Below, one piece after another: positions 16,317 to 23,723 of a DNA stretch of 38,824 nucleotides. The DNA is from an uncultured Clostridia bacterium (GTDB taxonomy: Bacteria; Bacillota; Clostridia; Lachnospirales; Bianqueaceae). Numbering within the stretch: position 1 is the first letter of the stretch; the number at the start of each line of letters is the position of its first letter. A program made the position numbers and the translations under genes. The notes beneath the pieces are model-generated. The model worked only from the letters and a program-made list of their open reading frames with translations. It was not told where the DNA came from and did not search any database. Location: assembly GCA_944383515.1 (NCBI GenBank), contig CALWPV010000090.1, positions 1 through 38,824 of the forward strand, read 5' to 3'.

Positions 16317-17159
16317 ATGCGTATGCTCAAACAGATCTTGTTTAAGTTGATCCCCCGGATTCGTTACGACGATATGTCTGCTTATGCGGCGCAGATTTCG
16401 TTTTATTTACTCATGTCACTGTTTCCGCTTTTAATTCTGCTTGTCACGGCGTTGACTCAGATGCAACTGCTGGATGTGACGCAGCTCATGGAAGTTTTAC
16501 ACCGCACCAATATTTTCCCTGATGCGGCGCTTTCTGTCATAGAAGAAGTGCTTGGCGGCGTCACCATGCCCAGCTCTTCTATTCCGTTTTATATTCTGGT
16601 TGTACTCTGGTCTGCGTCCCGTGGCACCCGCGCTATTATGAACGGAGTACACATGGCGTTTCGAACCCGTGAAGCGCATAACATTATCGTTCGTTTTCTG
16701 CTCTCGCTTTTTTATACGGTCTGTTTTGTTGTCGTTGTTGTTTTGTTTGCGGCGCTGGTCGTATTTGGCGATGCTCTGTTTTCTTGGCTAAGCAGTACGT
16801 TTCATTGGTTTTTCTTAATGTCGGGCGTTGTTCAGGTTATCCGCTATCTGGTGCCTCTGGGATTTTTAATTATTATCTATACGCTTTTGTATAAGTTTAT
16901 TCCCCCTAAGGATTTAAAGTTTCGCGATGTGCTTCCGGGCTCTTTTTTCGCAGCGCTGGGCAGCTTTTTGATTAGCCAGGGATTTTCTTTATATACGGGG
17001 CATTTTGGTAATTATTCCGCCCTGTATGGATCGATCGCCGGTATCATTGTGTTCTGTACCTGGATGTACCTGTTCAGTTTTATCATGGTTCTGGGGGCCG
17101 AGATCAATGCCTGTATCTATGAAATTATGCATAATACTTCGCTTTTAAAAATTCACTAA
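16317..17159 (+). CDS. YihY/BrkB family integral membrane protein
   Basis: 280 residues from ATG 16317, or 282 from a TTG six bases earlier; AAAGGAGGT (16298-16306) sits a little far from the ATG and close to the TTG, so the start is ambiguous. The family blocks SAYAAQISFYLLMSLFPLLI, the short ASRGTRAI segment, KFIPP and a final TWMYLFSFIMVLGAEINA are all present. About six membrane segments are predicted by eye. These proteins were once called ribonuclease BN in error; their transport or envelope function is unknown. The 3' end overlaps the convergent SpoIID-like gene by 15 bases. Confidence 0.88.
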   Translation: MRMLKQILFKLIPRIRYDDMSAYAAQISFYLLMSLFPLLILLVTALTQMQLLDVTQLMEVLHRTNIFPDAALSVIEEVLGGVTMPSSSIPFYILVVLWSASRGTRAIMNGVHMAFRTREAHNIIVRFLLSLFYTVCFVVVVVLFAALVVFGDALFSWLSSTFHWFFLMSGVVQVIRYLVPLGFLIIIYTLLYKFIPPKDLKFRDVLPGSFFAALGSFLISQGFSLYTGHFGNYSALYGSIAGIIVFCTWMYLFSFIMVLGAEINACIYEIMHNTSLLKIH

Positions 17160-18839
17160 TTCCGTTCCAGGATAAAAGTGTTGCAAAATTTGGTCATAGG
17201 TATATCCTGCTTCAATCATACCTTTAACGCCATTTTGACTCATGCCCACGCCATGTCCATATCCTCCGCCGCAAATGGTAACGGACACCAGATTTTCTTC
17301 GGTGTCCTTTATTTTTTCTAACGAAATAAAGGCGCTGGGCAGCAAAACGCGTTCTCCGCTCTGTTCTCCGTTGGCCATGGTCACATCCAGGCCGCCGAGC
17401 AGCTCCCTAATTTTAAGAGGTCCTTCCAAAACCACGCTGCGCTCCGAACCCATGAGCAGCAGGGAAATCGCCATGCCCGTCTGGGATCGTTCGTAAACAT
17501 AAATGTCTTGAACCTGCCCAATTCCATTGATTTCCGCTTCTATTAGCTCCTCTCCCTGCACTTCTTTAACTTCTTTGGGCAGCGCAAAATAGGCGTCCAC
17601 ATTGTCTTGCAGCTTGGCTAGATCTATAGAGGCTTGCCAGCGAAACCATGGACTTTCACTGTCATAGGCTGCCACATCCCCATTGGTAATAAAAGCATGG
17701 AAGTTTTCTTCCTGTGACAAATCGCCATAATCGCCTTCTTCATATTGCGGCTGTCCCATTTGATAAGGCAGCTCTGTATGGCCGGCCCAAACCTCGTGGC
17801 CATTGGCCGTATACCCGCAGGAAGTCGAAAAATAATTAGCCGAAATCAGACTGCCTTGATACGTTAGAACCTGGCCCCAGGTAGCTTCTACGCCTTGTAT
17901 GGATGCTTCATAGTCTACGACACCGCCGTATACCTGACTTCTGGTGCTGTCGTCTACATGAGCGCCTAAACTCAAAAATTTCTCACCGGCAAACCACTGG
18001 CTATAGGCATAGCTTCGTGCGCATACCGCCTGTACTTTCGCGGCCTCCTCGCCATAGCTGCCGGGCATTTCCGACGGCACAACTCCCATTAAATATTTCT
18101 CTATATTTACTTCGTTTACAACGCTGTAACCGCCTTCTTCCACGCCCACCTCAAGCTGTCCATAATAAGACTGTGTTTGATCGCCAGCCTGCAGTACTAA
18201 AGGTGTATCCGATTGCACCGGACAAAAAACAGCCCTCTGCGCTAAGCCGTCAATGGTAACGGCTGTTCCCGGCGTATAGGCCTTAACACTACCGTCCCAA
18301 ATGCCCCAAAACGCTTCCTCACAGCGAATCGTAACCGTTTCATAAATATAATCTGCTTTAAGCGCCTCTATGTCCGTTTCGCTGCTGACGGCTCCATCTC
18401 CCGCCTGTAAAAGAATCCGAATTCTCGACGGCGCGTCTGAAGGACTGAGTACTTGAATCTGAGTGACGAGACCTGTATCGTCCTGTGTTAATGTCAGAGC
18501 CTGTCCGAGAAAGCGAGCTTTAGAGCCTTCTACCAGCGTTTCACCCCAATACCACTGCGCTTCCTGAGCCACTTCAAAATATCCCGCGCTGGTCTCTAAA
18601 CGACCATTCTCCAAACGATACAATTTAGGCGCGTCCGGCTGCGCGATTTCTATTTCGTCTACCGCATACTCTAAGTCCCTTTCTCCCAGCTCGTCTATGC
18701 CTTCTGCCTCTTGCCTGATTCCGTTTGACATGTCTGCCTTGTTTTCCTCTTCCTGCCCCAGCGGCAGACTCAAATAAATGATACCGGCTCCGATCATGCA
18801 AAGTGCTACCACTAAATAGGTTTTAACCCAGGTTCTCAT
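17145..18839 (-). CDS. SpoIID/LytB domain protein
   Basis: 564 residues from ATG 18839; the ATG 15 bases earlier overlaps the GAGGAGG that serves this start. One N-terminal membrane anchor spans about residues 5-25. Residues to about 240 are not recognisable, then comes the SpoIID domain with VPSEMPGSYGEEA, including the glutamate essential in SpoIID lytic transglycosylase, and a C-terminal GGGYGHGVGMSQNGVKGM block. SpoIID in Bacillus is about 340 residues, so this is longer and nearer LytB-type amidase enhancers. It may be the engulfment SpoIID partner of SpoIIM or a vegetative wall modifier; the sequence does not decide. I found no convincing promoter. Confidence 0.86.
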   Translation of the reverse strand: MRTWVKTYLVVALCMIGAGIIYLSLPLGQEEENKADMSNGIRQEAEGIDELGERDLEYAVDEIEIAQPDAPKLYRLENGRLETSAGYFEVAQEAQWYWGETLVEGSKARFLGQALTLTQDDTGLVTQIQVLSPSDAPSRIRILLQAGDGAVSSETDIEALKADYIYETVTIRCEEAFWGIWDGSVKAYTPGTAVTIDGLAQRAVFCPVQSDTPLVLQAGDQTQSYYGQLEVGVEEGGYSVVNEVNIEKYLMGVVPSEMPGSYGEEAAKVQAVCARSYAYSQWFAGEKFLSLGAHVDDSTRSQVYGGVVDYEASIQGVEATWGQVLTYQGSLISANYFSTSCGYTANGHEVWAGHTELPYQMGQPQYEEGDYGDLSQEENFHAFITNGDVAAYDSESPWFRWQASIDLAKLQDNVDAYFALPKEVKEVQGEELIEAEINGIGQVQDIYVYERSQTGMAISLLLMGSERSVVLEGPLKIRELLGGLDVTMANGEQSGERVLLPSAFISLEKIKDTEENLVSVTICGGGYGHGVGMSQNGVKGMIEAGYTYDQILQHFYPGTELVNF

Positions 18840-18930
18840 TGCGTTCCTCCTCATCTGAATAGACCCGCCTTGCAGGCAGCGGCCCTTTGATCTACTCTAC
18901 TATATGAACCCTTGTCCTTAAAAAGAACTC

Positions 18931-18959
18931 TTGCGGTCATAGACACACTATGCTACAAT
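18931..18959 (+). promoter_or_regulatory. sigma-A promoter for riboswitch-folT
   Basis: TTGCGG (18931-18936) and TACAAT (18954-18959) are separated by 17 bases. The predicted start near 18966 is about 30 bases before the riboswitch aptamer. Confidence 0.65.
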
Positions 18960-18995
18960 ATACCAAGTTCAGAGCTCCATGCTTTCTGAATCGAT

Positions 18996-19090
18996 AGCAG
19001 AGTAGGAGATCAGGCGTTAAGTGTTTGGCAGACGGGGAGTTGCTGCCGAAACGAAGGGAAATCCCGCGGTCTGATTTCCGCATCCCGCTG
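18996..19090 (+). promoter_or_regulatory. Tetrahydrofolate (THF, folT) riboswitch aptamer
   Basis: The stretch carries the conserved blocks of the folT RNA in order: AGAGTAG (18999-19005), GGCGTTAAGTG (19013-19023), ACGAAGGG (19051-19058), CCCGCGG (19063-19069) and CCGCATCC (19078-19085). The outer P1 helix can form between AGC at 18996-18998 and GCT at 19087-19089. It stands directly upstream of a FolT-type transporter, the classical gene for this class. Reduced folate binding is expected to lower folT expression. It occupies the otherwise gene-free 318 bases between the SpoIID-like gene and folT. Confidence 0.9.
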
Positions 19091-19101
19091 TTACACTTTC
19101 G

Positions 19102-19154
19102 AAGAGACTTTCTCATCGACTGGTGCAACAAATTTATGGATAAGGAGGTCTCTT
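19102..19154 (+). promoter_or_regulatory. Shine-Dalgarno-sequestering helix (riboswitch expression platform)
   Basis: Bases 19102-19113 can pair with 19143-19154 over 12 contiguous positions including two G-U pairs. This covers nearly the whole AAGGAGGT (19142-19149) ribosome binding site of folT. I see no T-rich intrinsic terminator before folT, so control is most likely at translation initiation. Confidence 0.65.
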
Positions 19155-19157
19155 GCT

Positions 19158-19727
19158 ATGACAACATTTTTAACCAAGGTTTCTGACTCTGTGCAGGAAC
19201 TGCGTACTGTGCGCTCCATGACAACTCTGGCCCTACTGATGGCCATGGCGCTGGTTCTGAATCTCTTTGTTTCGATTCAAATCACGCCCACGCTCAAATT
19301 GGGATTTGGCTTCCTGGCAACCGCCGCTATGGGCATGCTGTATGGCCCGTTTTGGGCCGGCGTTGCCGCCGGACTGGTTGACATTTTTCAATTTGTTCTA
19401 AAACCTACCGGACAGTTTTTCCCCGGGTTTACCATCACTGCCATGTTAGGCGGCGTTTTTTACGGTTTTTTTCTATATAAAAATAAAACCTCTCTGCCGC
19501 GCATTATTCTGGTAAAAACTCTGATTAACGTCCTCTTACATCTCTTGCTCAACAGCTATTGGCTCACGATTTTGTATGACCAGGCCTTTTGGGCGCAAAT
19601 TCCTGCCCGTATCGTTAAAAACGTGGCTATGCTTCCCATTGAAATTCTGCTCTTGAAGGCTCTGCTCCCCCAGCTTGTCAAAATTACGCAGCTGATCCAG
19701 CGAAGTCACGCCAATGAATCTAAATGA
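19158..19727 (+). CDS. folT: Folate-specific ECF transporter S component, FolT-like
   Basis: 189 residues, about six membrane helices, with the ECF S-component pattern LKLGFGFLATAAMGMLYGPF and the FolT-like LLNSYWLTILY near residue 135. As an S component it binds the vitamin in the membrane and needs the shared EcfA/A'/T energising module, not present in this window. The folate substrate is supported by both the protein pattern and the THF riboswitch upstream. AAGGAGGT lies eight bases before the ATG. A strong bidirectional terminator follows. Confidence 0.92.
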   Translation: MTTFLTKVSDSVQELRTVRSMTTLALLMAMALVLNLFVSIQITPTLKLGFGFLATAAMGMLYGPFWAGVAAGLVDIFQFVLKPTGQFFPGFTITAMLGGVFYGFFLYKNKTSLPRIILVKTLINVLLHLLLNSYWLTILYDQAFWAQIPARIVKNVAMLPIEILLLKALLPQLVKITQLIQRSHANESK

Positions 19728-19735
19728 ATTTTTAC

Positions 19736-19773
19736 ATAATAAAAAGACTGCCCTCCGGCAGTCTTTTTATTAT
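19736..19773. terminator. Bidirectional terminator between folT and the DUF1015 gene
   Basis: Bases 19736-19752 and 19757-19773 form a 17-bp perfect stem with a four-base loop. GACTGCC/GGCAGTC is the core, followed by TTTTTATTAT in both directions. It ends the plus-strand folT transcript and the long minus-strand glycan operon, whose final stop codon lies inside the stem. Confidence 0.88.
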
Positions 19774-21017
19774 CGAATCTTTCTCATTTCTAAATAATAC
19801 CTTTTGTCCCAGGCGTGTCCCATGGAAAATGTTTTTCGAGGGAGCGCTCCGTCCAGGGTAATCGCCCGAAAAAGCGCGTTTTTATCGAACGGCGGCAGGA
19901 GAAAACCAATGCTGTTTTGCTTCAGCGCCAACTGATGCAGTGCCTCTTCTCCATGAATATATTCCATTTCTCCGCCATATTTTGCCGTATAGCGATCTAG
20001 AAAAGATTGTAAGACTCCAACGGCCAGCTCGCCCAGCCTTGGATCTAGCTGAATGGCTCCGCTTTTTTCGCCGCTGATCCAGCGCAGGCAGTGCCCCGCT
20101 TTCTCTTGCTTCATTCCACATTCATTTTCCAAGGCTTGCAGCAAGGCTGCAGCATCAACCCGGCTCACCAGCCGGTGAATCGGTTCAAAGCGCTGTGCCT
20201 CGTCTTGCAAATTTTCAAGCTCCACTAGAGCATATCTAGCCGGATGCTGAGAGAAATCCTGCTCCGGGTGCTCTTTTTTCAGTTTCTCGTACCAGGCTTT
20301 AGCTGCCGCTAAAGAATGATTGCCATCGCCAACCGCCAGTACAGCCGGAGCCTTTTGCTCTCCAAACTGCTGGCGCACTCGCTGCTCAAACGCGTGCATT
20401 CTCTGGTCAAATGCCTGAGCCTGCGCCTCTGGCACTAACCAACCGCATACGCGCCCGCCGCGTTCGCCTAGCGTTACATCATAAAGCGGCTCCATATCTG
20501 CTTTCTGCCATGTGAATGGTTCTATCACGTTCCTCGATTCGTCATTACAAAGGAGCAAAATATGCGGCATTTCCAGCACTGCCCCTTCCCGCACATGGCG
20601 GCGAGCTGGAATGCGTTCGACCACCGTTTTTTCGGTACACCGAATAAGAGCCTCCGAAACATCCGTATATTCGTAGCATTCCAGGTCAATTTTCCCTATG
20701 AGGCCCCGCCGTACAATACCACTGTCCAGCGTGCGCTCTACATAAATGTAGGAATGAGGATACAGATTTAAAATCCCGTCCTCCAGATATTGCTGCATGG
20801 CAGCATAAATCTGCTGAATTCTTTCTTCTTCATCCGGCTGGCCCAAATAGGCTTCTGGCAAAATCAAATGCAACGCCGAAGGATCATTGCCTACTCTTTG
20901 CGCTACTGCCTCCCAGTACTCTGGCTGCGCAGAATACTGATCGCAGGCAACTACCGGCCAATTAGCAAGCCACTTAGAAGCCGGCAGCCATATTTCGGCT
21001 CTGGAAAAAATACTCAT
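19770..21017 (-). CDS. DUF1015 family protein of unknown function
   Basis: 415 residues, the usual size for DUF1015. The family hallmark VGDGNHSLAAAKAWYEKLKK is in the middle, with VVACDQYSAQPEYWE near the N-terminus. It has no membrane segment and should be cytoplasmic. The biochemical role is unknown; from memory, homologues in other Bacillota and Thermotogae occur near serA/serC and some carry ParB-like names, so a role in serine or phosphoserine metabolism is possible but unproven. It overlaps the fused cytidylyltransferase/PLP enzyme gene by four bases (ATGA), which implies tight coupling. It is the last gene of the operon. Confidence 0.85.
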   Translation of the reverse strand: MSIFSRAEIWLPASKWLANWPVVACDQYSAQPEYWEAVAQRVGNDPSALHLILPEAYLGQPDEEERIQQIYAAMQQYLEDGILNLYPHSYIYVERTLDSGIVRRGLIGKIDLECYEYTDVSEALIRCTEKTVVERIPARRHVREGAVLEMPHILLLCNDESRNVIEPFTWQKADMEPLYDVTLGERGGRVCGWLVPEAQAQAFDQRMHAFEQRVRQQFGEQKAPAVLAVGDGNHSLAAAKAWYEKLKKEHPEQDFSQHPARYALVELENLQDEAQRFEPIHRLVSRVDAAALLQALENECGMKQEKAGHCLRWISGEKSGAIQLDPRLGELAVGVLQSFLDRYTAKYGGEMEYIHGEEALHQLALKQNSIGFLLPPFDKNALFRAITLDGALPRKTFSMGHAWDKRYYLEMRKIR

Positions 21018-22849
21018 AGCTCTCTCCTTGTTTCCTTCTTTATTTCCGCCCGCAATGCCTCGATCAATCGATCATTTTCCTGTGTGTTTCTAACAGCCAA
21101 ACGCACAAACTGCCCTTTTTCCGCAGCTATTTTTCCACTCAGATCTTTAATAAACAAATTATGACCAATCAACAGGTTGCGCGTAAGCGCTTTCGCTGAG
21201 ATTCCTGAAGTTAGCTCGAGCATAACATAATTAGCCTGAGACGGAATTACACGGATGCCTTCTATTTTCGACAGCTCGCCAACAAATCTAGCGCGCTCCT
21301 CTCGGATCTGAAGTAAAGCCTGTTGGTAGTCTTTTTGATACTTCTCTTCAATTTGCATATAAAATTCCGCGAAGGAGTTGATATTCCAAATGGAGACATC
21401 CTTCTTAAGATCAGCAATTACAGATTGATCTCCAGAGGCTAAGATACCTAGACGCAGCCCCGGAACTCCATACGATTTAGAAATACTTTTTATGAGATAT
21501 ACATGTGTGTAGCTCGTTAAAAAGGATTGCTCTATCAGCGTGCTATGCGGCTCATCGGCAAAATCTACGAAAGATTCATCTAGAATGAAATGCATGCCTT
21601 GTTGCTCCGTCCATTGAACTAAACGCAGCATATCCGCTTTAGGAATATAGTTACCACTGGGATTGTCCGGATTAATGACTACGAGCGTATCTACGGGATG
21701 GTCGCTAAAAAAGTGAATCAGATCATCGGCATTGTATTGAAAATCCGGATTCTCCGGTTCAAAAATCACCAGCTGATCCTGATTATATCGATTGGGATAT
21801 TCCTCAAAGGTAGGGCGCATAATTCCAATCTTCCCCGTTAGTTTTTCTAACAATGCCTTAATCAGCTCTGCGGCGCCGTTTCCTACTACCACATTTTCAG
21901 AATGAATGCCGAAATTCTTTCCCGCTAAAAGCGCGTTCACCCGCATGCCCGAAGGATACTGGGTAATCAGTTTTTCAAAATTGGCTTTAATTTCATCCAT
22001 AAGCTTTTGCGGCGGAAAATAGGGATTGACCAAGTAGCAGAAATCCAACAATTTAGGATAACGCCAATATCCGCCATAGCGTCCCTGCACCAGTTTAACT
22101 TTTTCGTCGTCATCCGGCGCAAACATCGATGTCGCTATATCTAAATCCTGCACATCGTCGATTTCATACCAAAGCTGATGATTCAGGCGTTTCGCTTTAA
22201 TCTCCGGATCATCCAGCATGGTAATGACGCGCAAGACCTGTTCATAATATTCGTTATTTCCCAGCGCCTTTGAATAAGCCTCTAAAAAAGGAACGTAGTG
22301 GGACTGTGAAAAATGACGGCTGAATTTATAGATATTGACTGTTTTGTAGTATTCACGGATTTCATTAAACTTGAACTTTTTGCCTGGTACAAACGCTTCA
22401 ATGCTATCGTCTTCTCCCAGCTTGACGCAGGTTCCGTCCATCCAGCTTTCGTACTGATCTACCAAGGCTAAGGTATCTCTGGGGTCATCCAGTAAAAGAT
22501 CAATCACGCTATCTTCAAAAATCAGATCGGATTCAAAAAGCAGCGTATCGTCTTCACAAAGATACTCCTTAGCCAAAGCCAGCGAATAAATATTATTTGT
22601 TTTATCATAAATAGGATTTTCTACATAAACAATCGGAGTTTGAATCCCCAGCGTTTGAATATAGTCAATCAGCTTTTGTCCTTCATATCCCACAACAATG
22701 ACAATTCTGTTTAACGCATGTTTCTCCAGTTGGTGTAACATGCGGTCGATTAAAGAAACGCCGTTAACCTTCACCATACATTTGGTATTATTTTGCGTTA
22801 ATTCCTTTAGTCTTTTTCCCATACCAGCCGCTAAAATGATTGCTTGCAT
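21014..22849 (-). CDS. Fused LicC-like cytidylyltransferase / CobD-HisC-like PLP enzyme
   Basis: 611 residues from ATG 22849, which has AGGAG seven bases upstream and lies four bases past the licD stop. Residues 1-240 are a nucleotidyltransferase: LAAGMGKRL at 6-14, Lys26, the LicC-type KTNNIYSL block at 83-90 and a metal-binding Asp in FESDLIFED (105-113). Residues about 250-611 are a fold-type I PLP enzyme: GNGAAELI (323-330), NPDNPSG (393-399), Asp424, Schiff-base Lys458 in SISKSYG, and Arg466 in PGLRLG. The PGLRLG and WNIN (488-491) patterns resemble CobD phosphothreonine decarboxylase as much as HisC. It probably makes an amino-alcohol phosphate and activates it with CTP for the neighbouring LicD. 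The substrate is an inference. Confidence 0.85.
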   Translation of the reverse strand: MQAIILAAGMGKRLKELTQNNTKCMVKVNGVSLIDRMLHQLEKHALNRIVIVVGYEGQKLIDYIQTLGIQTPIVYVENPIYDKTNNIYSLALAKEYLCEDDTLLFESDLIFEDSVIDLLLDDPRDTLALVDQYESWMDGTCVKLGEDDSIEAFVPGKKFKFNEIREYYKTVNIYKFSRHFSQSHYVPFLEAYSKALGNNEYYEQVLRVITMLDDPEIKAKRLNHQLWYEIDDVQDLDIATSMFAPDDDEKVKLVQGRYGGYWRYPKLLDFCYLVNPYFPPQKLMDEIKANFEKLITQYPSGMRVNALLAGKNFGIHSENVVVGNGAAELIKALLEKLTGKIGIMRPTFEEYPNRYNQDQLVIFEPENPDFQYNADDLIHFFSDHPVDTLVVINPDNPSGNYIPKADMLRLVQWTEQQGMHFILDESFVDFADEPHSTLIEQSFLTSYTHVYLIKSISKSYGVPGLRLGILASGDQSVIADLKKDVSIWNINSFAEFYMQIEEKYQKDYQQALLQIREERARFVGELSKIEGIRVIPSQANYVMLELTSGISAKALTRNLLIGHNLFIKDLSGKIAAEKGQFVRLAVRNTQENDRLIEALRAEIKKETRREL

Positions 22850-22853
22850 TTGT

Positions 22854-23696
22854 TTACTCCTCTCCAAACTCTAAAAATTCGGGACAATGGTTAACCCGCT
22901 TCTCTTCCGGCGGAATCACCATATAATCGCCATAAATCGGCCGCAATATTTTATCAGGGTCCTTAGGCGCATAAAAGGAGTGTCCCTCAAAACTAACGGA
23001 AGATACCTCAAACTGTTCTTTAGGCATGCAACACCGAATCGGATTGCTGGAAAAGAACGTAGTCATCTCCTCTTTTTCATTGATTTCACTCTGACTTACC
23101 ATTTCAAAACGGCGATACAGCGCTTTAGGACTTAGTCTGAAAATCTTTAGGCCCGCTCGAGCTATTTTGCAAATCCCCTTGGCCAGGTAATATTGAACTC
23201 CTGAAAAAGGAATCAATGGATCACGGTAACACAAATAAAAAAGTCTTCTGTAGAAATTTGCTTTTGCAATCTGTTTGTTTCTTTTTTTAGCATCCTGACT
23301 TACCCAGTCGTACACAAAAATATCAATACCAATGCCTGGCTTCCACCCAATATCGTCTAAAGAAAATACTGTCCCCTTTTTATAGAAAATAGGAATTCCC
23401 TTTGTATAATTCATACGCAAATTGGCATCTACATAGGCATATTTTTCCGACGGATGCGCTGCGCAATACGCCACAAATTGCTCATAATCTTCGCGTGGCA
23501 TCGCCACGTCAACATCGTCGTCCCATGGAATGAATCCCTTATGACGCAGTGCGCCAATTAGCGTTCCATAGTGTAAAAAATATACCCATCCATGCTCCTT
23601 ACAAATTTGATCAAAGGCGCTCAGCACCTCCAGTTCGTAGTGCTGAAGCTTTTTTAATACCTCGGGATCATACTGCTTATATAGTCGGTCTGCCAT
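22854..23696 (-). CDS. LicD family phosphotransferase
   Basis: 280 residues. The LicD core GTLIGALRHKGFIPWDDDVDVAM lies at about 44-66, written here as GTLIGALRHKG and FIPWDDDVDV. LicD proteins transfer phosphocholine or similar phospho-substituents from a CDP donor to sugars of teichoic acids or polysaccharides. The next gene encodes a cytidylyltransferase that could make such a donor. No choline kinase or choline transporter (LicA, LicB) is nearby, which argues against choline as the substituent. AAAGGAG precedes the ATG, and it follows the flippase gene by 27 bases. Confidence 0.9.
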   Translation of the reverse strand: MADRLYKQYDPEVLKKLQHYELEVLSAFDQICKEHGWVYFLHYGTLIGALRHKGFIPWDDDVDVAMPREDYEQFVAYCAAHPSEKYAYVDANLRMNYTKGIPIFYKKGTVFSLDDIGWKPGIGIDIFVYDWVSQDAKKRNKQIAKANFYRRLFYLCYRDPLIPFSGVQYYLAKGICKIARAGLKIFRLSPKALYRRFEMVSQSEINEKEEMTTFFSSNPIRCCMPKEQFEVSSVSFEGHSFYAPKDPDKILRPIYGDYMVIPPEEKRVNHCPEFLEFGEE

Positions 23697-23723
23697 GACA
23701 TAACTCCTTTTATTTCTCTAAGG

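Noticed and set aside
18937..19131. Minus-strand open frame of 64 codons upstream of folT
   Set aside because: It lies antisense across the THF riboswitch, is arginine- and serine-rich like a chance frame, and has no ribosome binding site.
21014..22100. PLP domain as a histidine biosynthesis HisC
   Set aside because: No other his gene is near, the domain is fused to a cytidylyltransferase, and the WNIN/PGLRLG pattern is nearer CobD.
21014..23696. Phosphonate (2-aminoethylphosphonate) pathway
   Set aside because: No PEP mutase or phosphonopyruvate decarboxylase is in the window, and the PLP domain is not class V; it stays possible only if such genes lie elsewhere.
21014..23696. Classical phosphocholine decoration (lic locus)
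   Set aside because: No choline kinase or choline transporter gene is present beside licD and the cytidylyltransferase.
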